Shown piece after piece: positions 61,905 through 64,000 of a stretch of DNA of 64,000 bases. The notes beneath the pieces were generated by a model. The model did no database searches, was not told where the DNA came from, and saw nothing but the letters and a program-made list of their open reading frames with translations. Location of the stretch: assembly GCA_018644935.1 (NCBI GenBank), contig JABGPL010000001.1:1-64000 (forward strand). Direction: 5' to 3'. Position 1 is the stretch's first letter. The number at the start of each line of letters is the position of its first letter. Origin of the DNA: Calditrichota bacterium (GTDB lineage: Bacteria > Electryoneota > AABM5-125-24 > Hatepunaeales > Hatepunaeaceae). The translations under genes and the position numbers were made by a program.

Positions 61905-64000
61905 CTACCGAATCAGATTAATTTTTTGAACTGAGTGAGAATCTCCGGCTTCTAACCCAATGAAATATACTCCTGCCGGGTTGTGCTCAGCGTTCCAGAT
62001 AACCGAGTGATTACCCCGTGCAAATTCAGCGTTTAACAGGTTTTGTAATCTTCTGCCAGATAGATCATAAATCATAATACTAACATGCGAGGCAATTGGC
62101 AGTCCAAACGAAACTGTTGTTTGTGAGTTGAATGGATTGGGATATGGTGCATTTAACCGTATTTCACCTGGCAGTACTACATTTACGATCGGTATATCAA
62201 GTGCTATTCGGCAGTCATATACTGAGAAATTACTATTATCCGCAACATAAGCAAAACCATCTCGGAATTGAACCGCCCAGGCATCATCGGTCTCATAAAA
62301 ACCTGTTTCCTGAGGCCATCCGGGATTAGATGCAAGTTCGAATACTCTTATACCTCCAATTCCGTTGGCAACAAAACCGAATGAACCGTCATCGCTGAAA
62401 CTGAGGTTATGCATTTCGGCGTCAAATGGTCTTGACACAATTCGTCCAAGTAGTTGAGGTTGAGTAGGATCTGAAATATCAAACAATCGATACCAACTAT
62501 TCCATATGCGGATATACAACATTTCATGGTCAATGTCGATTTCCCTTATCCCATCAATCGTATCGCATTCGTAGAACAAGTCGGGATTTTCAGGATCTGA
62601 AACATCAATAAGCTGGAATCCATGGTTTGTGCGAAAACCGGCAACCCTATTATCAACATCGAGGTGACTTTGATAATTCGCTGATTGGAAAAAGCCCATT
62701 TGTGCCGGATTAGTTCTGTCACTGATATCAACAATATGCAGACCATTGCAGCTGGTAAAATAGGCAATTCCATCAGCACAAACACTCTCTGTGGTATGGG
62801 TGCCTTCCGGAATATCCATTCTGCCGATAAGCTCAAGGCTCATTGAATCATTGATTCCACAGATGTTGTATCCGGACACGCGATTTGAAAACGCTATTGT
62901 ATCCTGATTGATAAGGCTTAGCGACAAGGAGGCATCTCTAAACTGTCGGGGAGATAGTCGATGGTCTAACGAGTATTCCTGAATTTGGTCTAAATTACCA
63001 ATATCCAAAATGCTTAGACCATTCTGATAATCAACAATTGCCCGATCCTCAGAAAGGATTAAATTGCTTGCTCTTCCTGGAAAGTTGGCGAATCCATGGA
63101 TAAAGGGATTTTCCGGGTTGGATATGTCCTGAGCACTAAACAGGTTACCTACGCCGTAATATAATTTATCGTTCTGAATTTTATATTCCCATGACATAGC
63201 CATAAGGAAAGGATCACAATTCACTTGCACCGCCTCAGGATTTTCCAGATCGGAAAAGTCAACTTTGATTAGATTCCCTTCACCAGAAACGGATATTCCC
63301 TGGATATATGCCACACGCCCAACGTGAAATAAACCACGCAACCCACTAATTCGAGCGGGATTCCAGTTATAACGCTGGTCAATATCTTCGGTTTCGAAAT
63401 AAACGATCTCACTCTCACATCGACAGAAGCATAGCTCTTCGTCAACTGAAATCCTCCGGATTCTCTCTTGGAAATCAATTCTTTCTATATGCTCTATGTT
63501 ATCTAAATCACTGATATCAAAGATATCCAACCAGTATCCGTTATGGTCCTCCTCACAACCTATATAGAGCCGATCCTCACTGGCATCAGAAGCCCAGACA
63601 TTCCTAAAACCATCCACATGTAATTCTGCTGCCAGGACAGGATTACGAATGTCAGAAACATCAATGAACTCTACATTATTCCCCCTTTCAGAAATCAACA
63701 AATTATTGACCAGACAAATGCCGAATATAGATATATCAGTTTCAGAGATGAGTTCGATATTGTTAATATCAGATATGTCAAAGATATAAAGTGCTCGAAC
63801 TGAGCAAATAAAGACAATTGATTCCTCATTTATAAAAATATATTTACCCTCAGGAGGAAAATTTTCTAAATCAAAAGAACCAATTAGTGGAAATCTACCA
63901 GGCGACCTGATGTCTATTATCTTAAGTAAAAATTCTTCACCCGTAAGGCATGCAATGGAGTCTTTTACAACAAAATCCTCAACCATTCCCCACCTTTGGT
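61905..64000 (-). CDS. LVIVD-repeat surface protein with T9SS sorting domain (5' end cut)
   Basis: The frame stays open past the ORF-track ATG to the window edge (QRWG before it), and no signal peptide is present, so the true start lies beyond 64000. About 600 residues are LVIVD-type beta-propeller repeats, recognised by recurring DISD-x-x-N/P phrases (FDISDINNIELI, IDVSDIRNPVL, VDISDRTNPAQ, IDVSDPENPDL, FDISDPTQPQL). The C-terminus is a type IX sorting domain starting YPNPFNSQTTVSFGLP. It is a surface or secreted protein, possibly adhesive or ligand-binding. No catalytic motif is seen. Confidence 0.85.
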   Translation of the reverse strand, partial: QRWGMVEDFVVKDSIACLTGEEFLLKIIDIRSPGRFPLIGSFDLENFPPEGKYIFINEESIVFICSVRALYIFDISDINNIELISETDISIFGICLVNNLLISERGNNVEFIDVSDIRNPVLAAELHVDGFRNVWASDASEDRLYIGCEEDHNGYWLDIFDISDLDNIEHIERIDFQERIRRISVDEELCFCRCESEIVYFETEDIDQRYNWNPARISGLRGLFHVGRVAYIQGISVSGEGNLIKVDFSDLENPEAVQVNCDPFLMAMSWEYKIQNDKLYYGVGNLFSAQDISNPENPFIHGFANFPGRASNLILSEDRAIVDYQNGLSILDIGNLDQIQEYSLDHRLSPRQFRDASLSLSLINQDTIAFSNRVSGYNICGINDSMSLELIGRMDIPEGTHTTESVCADGIAYFTSCNGLHIVDISDRTNPAQMGFFQSANYQSHLDVDNRVAGFRTNHGFQLIDVSDPENPDLFYECDTIDGIREIDIDHEMLYIRIWNSWYRLFDISDPTQPQLLGRIVSRPFDAEMHNLSFSDDGSFGFVANGIGGIRVFELASNPGWPQETGFYETDDAWAVQFRDGFAYVADNSNFSVYDCRIALDIPIVNVVLPGEIRLNAPYPNPFNSQTTVSFGLPIASHVSIMIYDLSGRRLQNLLNAEFARGNHSVIWNAEHNPAGVYFIGLEAGDSHSVQKINLIR

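Noticed and set aside
1-64000. tRNA, rRNA or riboswitch genes
   Set aside because: Reading the intergenic gaps on both strands showed no cloverleaf with a TTCGA loop, no rRNA segment and no riboswitch core I could recognise. A covariance-model scan would be the decisive test.

Overview
The window looks like a chromosomal segment of an uncultured Gram-negative bacterium from the Fibrobacterota-Chlorobi-Bacteroidota (FCB) superphylum or a nearby candidate phylum. The main evidence is five secreted proteins that end in a type IX secretion (Por) sorting domain (YPNPFN-like start, AGxH and GxY motifs, lysine- or arginine-rich end), together with tandem choice-of-anchor-D (HYDIN-like) domains, a Wzi-family outer-membrane protein and beta-barrel proteins. 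Base composition looks moderately AT-rich by eye. The better promoter candidates have TTGACA-type -35 boxes with 17-bp spacing, unlike the Bacteroidota -33/-7 signals. I cannot name a genus or phylum with confidence.

Layout. 1-133: the 5' part of a cold-shock gene, cut by the left edge. 418-13967 (minus): housekeeping and mixed functions, in genomic order from low to high coordinate: AmmeMemoRadiSam radical SAM enzyme, propionyl-CoA carboxylase-type beta subunit, HpnE-like oxidoreductase, a von Willebrand A membrane protein, TsaD, a YbbR protein, an OppF/DppF ATPase, TrkH-TrkA potassium uptake and seryl-tRNA synthetase. 14016-27163 (minus): a tightly packed surface-polysaccharide operon, transcribed from a 3,5-epimerase-like gene and rfbB through a Wzi-like protein, Wzz, ligase/polymerase, glycosyltransferases and a flippase to a phosphoglycosyl transferase. 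27329-45465 (minus): three very large secreted proteins (about 1933, 2949 and 1005 aa) that share a repeated, apparently unnamed module. 45734-48867 (minus): a phosphate-transport operon (PiT, DUF47, a DUF3467-like protein and a BPL_N-type lipoprotein).

At about 49 kb transcription turns to the plus strand. It begins with a strong promoter, then an ImuB-like Y-family protein that has lost its catalytic carboxylates, then an error-prone DnaE2-type polymerase. Next come an M6-type metalloprotease, exonuclease III, a stand-alone AICAR transformylase, a flavin reductase, a small outer-membrane protein and a DUF433/PIN toxin-antitoxin pair. A minus-strand LVIVD-repeat secreted protein runs off the right edge.

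The 50-62 kb stretch differs from the rest. It carries at least seven palindromic repeats of about four types. One is inside dnaE2 in frame, one supplies the dnaE2 stop codon, and two look like multi-hairpin elements whose arms differ in sequence but keep pairing. Two genes (dnaE2 and the flavin reductase) are each followed by a palindromic repeat, in one case also an extra gene, and then a degenerate second copy of the same gene's 3' end. These ghost 3' ends, and the shared module of the giant proteins, are the most original signals I found.
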